Shown here in pieces: positions 62,890 through 64,000 of a stretch of 64,000 bases of DNA. Made by a program: the position numbers and the translations under genes. The DNA is taken from positions 1,798,001-1,862,000 of the forward strand of contig CBDCEM010000002.1 in assembly GCA_965215825.1 (NCBI GenBank), given 5' to 3'. This DNA is from JAWPMT01 sp965215825 (GTDB lineage: Bacteria; Bacteroidota; Bacteroidia; Cytophagales; Cyclobacteriaceae). The notes below the pieces were generated by a model. That model was not told the DNA's origin, made no database searches, and saw only the letters and a program-made list of their open reading frames with translations. The stretch's first letter is position 1. Each line of letters begins with the position of its first letter.

Positions 62890-64000
62890 CTACTCGTAAC
62901 GTAGGGTCTTTACCGGGTTGGTGTTGGCTGTTTTTACGGTTAGCCATAAGATCGAAATAGAAGCAAGCACGACAACCAGCACAATTCCCAGGGTCATGAT
63001 TGTCCAATCTACGTTTACAGCGTATCCAAGATTGGAGGTCCACGCCCTGTTCATGAACCAGGCAACAGGTCCGCCCAAGAGTAGGGAAATACCTATTAAT
63101 CCATAGAAACTTCTGGATAAGAGTACCACCAATTGCGTAACTCCTGATCCCAACACCTTGCGGACGCCAACTTCCTTTGTTTTTAGCTCAACGTGATGCA
63201 AGATCATTCCAAATTGACCAATACAGGCAATGATGATAGCTAGTGAGGCAATGAGTCCGACGATTTTGGCGATATCTTCAAATTCAGCATAGATATCATC
63301 AATTTCATAATCGTAATGGGAAATCTCAAACGGATGAATTTTGTCAAATTCTCTCCAGCTTGCCTCTATGATTTTTTCCGCTTCATGATTTTTCAGATTC
63401 GCATATTTAATATTCAGGTATTGGAATTCGTCAGGTGCATAAGTAAGGAGCAATGGGCCAGACTCGATAAACAGGAATTGATATTTGAAATCCTCAACAA
63501 CGCCAATGATTTTGATGGGATCACCTTCGGTTTTGAGTGTCATTGGCAGCTGATGTTCGGCAGTAAGGTCTAATTTCTGAGCCATCGCCGCATTGATCAT
63601 GGCGATTTTTTGATCCGGATTGTGTCCCTTTCTAAAGTTGTCACCCAACATCAGAGAAATGTCAAAGTTGTTCAGGAAATCCTCATTCACCGAGAAGGTG
63701 GAGACCTGTCGCACTTCTGAGTTTTCCGTTAGTCTCACTCCCGTTCTGGGCACTACTTCCAGAGCAGGGAGACTGCTGGATAAGCTTACGCTTGTTATAT
63801 TGGATTGCTTCAAAAGTTCATTCCGCAACGCCTCGTAGGGAGCATCCTTGATTTCGATACTGGCGAGGTGTTCTTTTTCAAACCCATACTCCATTTCAAA
63901 AAAATGAGTTGACTGACGAGAAACAACGATAGCGGTGATGATGAATACCACTGAAGCGATGTACTGAATCAGAACCAAAGATTTTCGCAGGACGACCCCA
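62890..64000 (-). CDS. FtsX/MacB-like ABC permease, 3' part (gene runs off the window)
   Basis: C-terminal part of about 370 residues of a permease like the neighbouring one: helix, periplasmic domain, and three FtsX helices with LKTKEVGVRKVLGS and a final NPVKTLRYE. The reading frame continues to the window edge without a start (VVLRKSLVLIQY), so the 5' part lies to the right. Confidence 0.87.
   Translation of the reverse strand, partial: GVVLRKSLVLIQYIASVVFIITAIVVSRQSTHFFEMEYGFEKEHLASIEIKDAPYEALRNELLKQSNITSVSLSSSLPALEVVPRTGVRLTENSEVRQVSTFSVNEDFLNNFDISLMLGDNFRKGHNPDQKIAMINAAMAQKLDLTAEHQLPMTLKTEGDPIKIIGVVEDFKYQFLFIESGPLLLTYAPDEFQYLNIKYANLKNHEAEKIIEASWREFDKIHPFEISHYDYEIDDIYAEFEDIAKIVGLIASLAIIIACIGQFGMILHHVELKTKEVGVRKVLGSGVTQLVVLLSRSFYGLIGISLLLGGPVAWFMNRAWTSNLGYAVNVDWTIMTLGIVLVVVLASISILWLTVKTANTNPVKTLRYE

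Noticed and set aside
1..64000. tRNA, rRNA, CRISPR arrays or prophage genes
   Set aside because: I looked for cloverleaf ends with TTC-loop signatures, regularly spaced repeats and phage structural genes, and found none.

Overview
The window looks like chromosomal DNA of a Bacteroidota bacterium, most likely a marine or soil member of the Cytophagales (inference from gene content only). Several intergenic regions carry the Bacteroidota promoter pattern TTG-N19-21-TAnnTTTG, Shine-Dalgarno sequences are mostly absent, TTG and GTG starts are common, and the genes include stand-alone FtsX/MacB permeases, DUF2911, DUF3299 and DUF1684 proteins, and many secreted proteins and lipoproteins. No rRNA, tRNA or CRISPR array was seen.

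Layout. 1-3.6 kb: MacB-type permease and a polysaccharide O-acetylation pair (MBOAT plus SGNH-like protein). 3.6-8 kb: recA, a small membrane protein, a two-component system and an RluA-type pseudouridine synthase. 8-19 kb: housekeeping core with rplM-rpsI-rpsB-tsf, an S1/P1-type nuclease, rpsT, radC, a DUF1684 protein, and pheT-coiled coil-zapA-rny. 19-24 kb: small hypotheticals, a VOC protein, an orphan FtsX permease, a decayed DUF4369/TlpA gene and an SDR. 24-27.7 kb: methionine operon metY-metX-hom. 27.8-30.3 kb: four same-strand genes of unknown role including a CHAT-like protein. 30.3-41.7 kb: a membrane-anchored HTH protein, a PQQ-type propeller protein, a membrane-bound AraC regulator, DUF2911, lpd, GtrA, SCP2, glutaminyl cyclase, a CPA1 antiporter, DUF3299. 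41.7-48.9 kb: cytochrome c-SCO-hemJ divergent from a Crp/Fnr regulator, two outer-membrane proteins and a galactose-oxidase-like copper radical oxidase. 49-55 kb: a five-gene glycosyltransferase/rhodanese operon and an ECF sigma factor with a membrane partner. 55-64 kb: gamma-glutamyltransferase, a REP-associated (RAYT) transposase with its REP repeats, a complete DDE insertion sequence next to a REP copy, and two FtsX permeases running off the right edge.

The most unusual signal is the leader of the methionine operon. A consensus promoter is followed by a SAM-I riboswitch and then by a 32-codon ORF (24225-24323) that ends in seven consecutive cysteine codons just before its stop. This looks like a ribosome-mediated cysteine sensor placed in series with the SAM sensor, so the sulfur pathway could read both its sulfur amino acid supply and its end product. 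A second noteworthy pattern is a palindrome with core TTGCAACTGCAA that overlaps the met promoter and recurs between hemJ and the Crp/Fnr gene.
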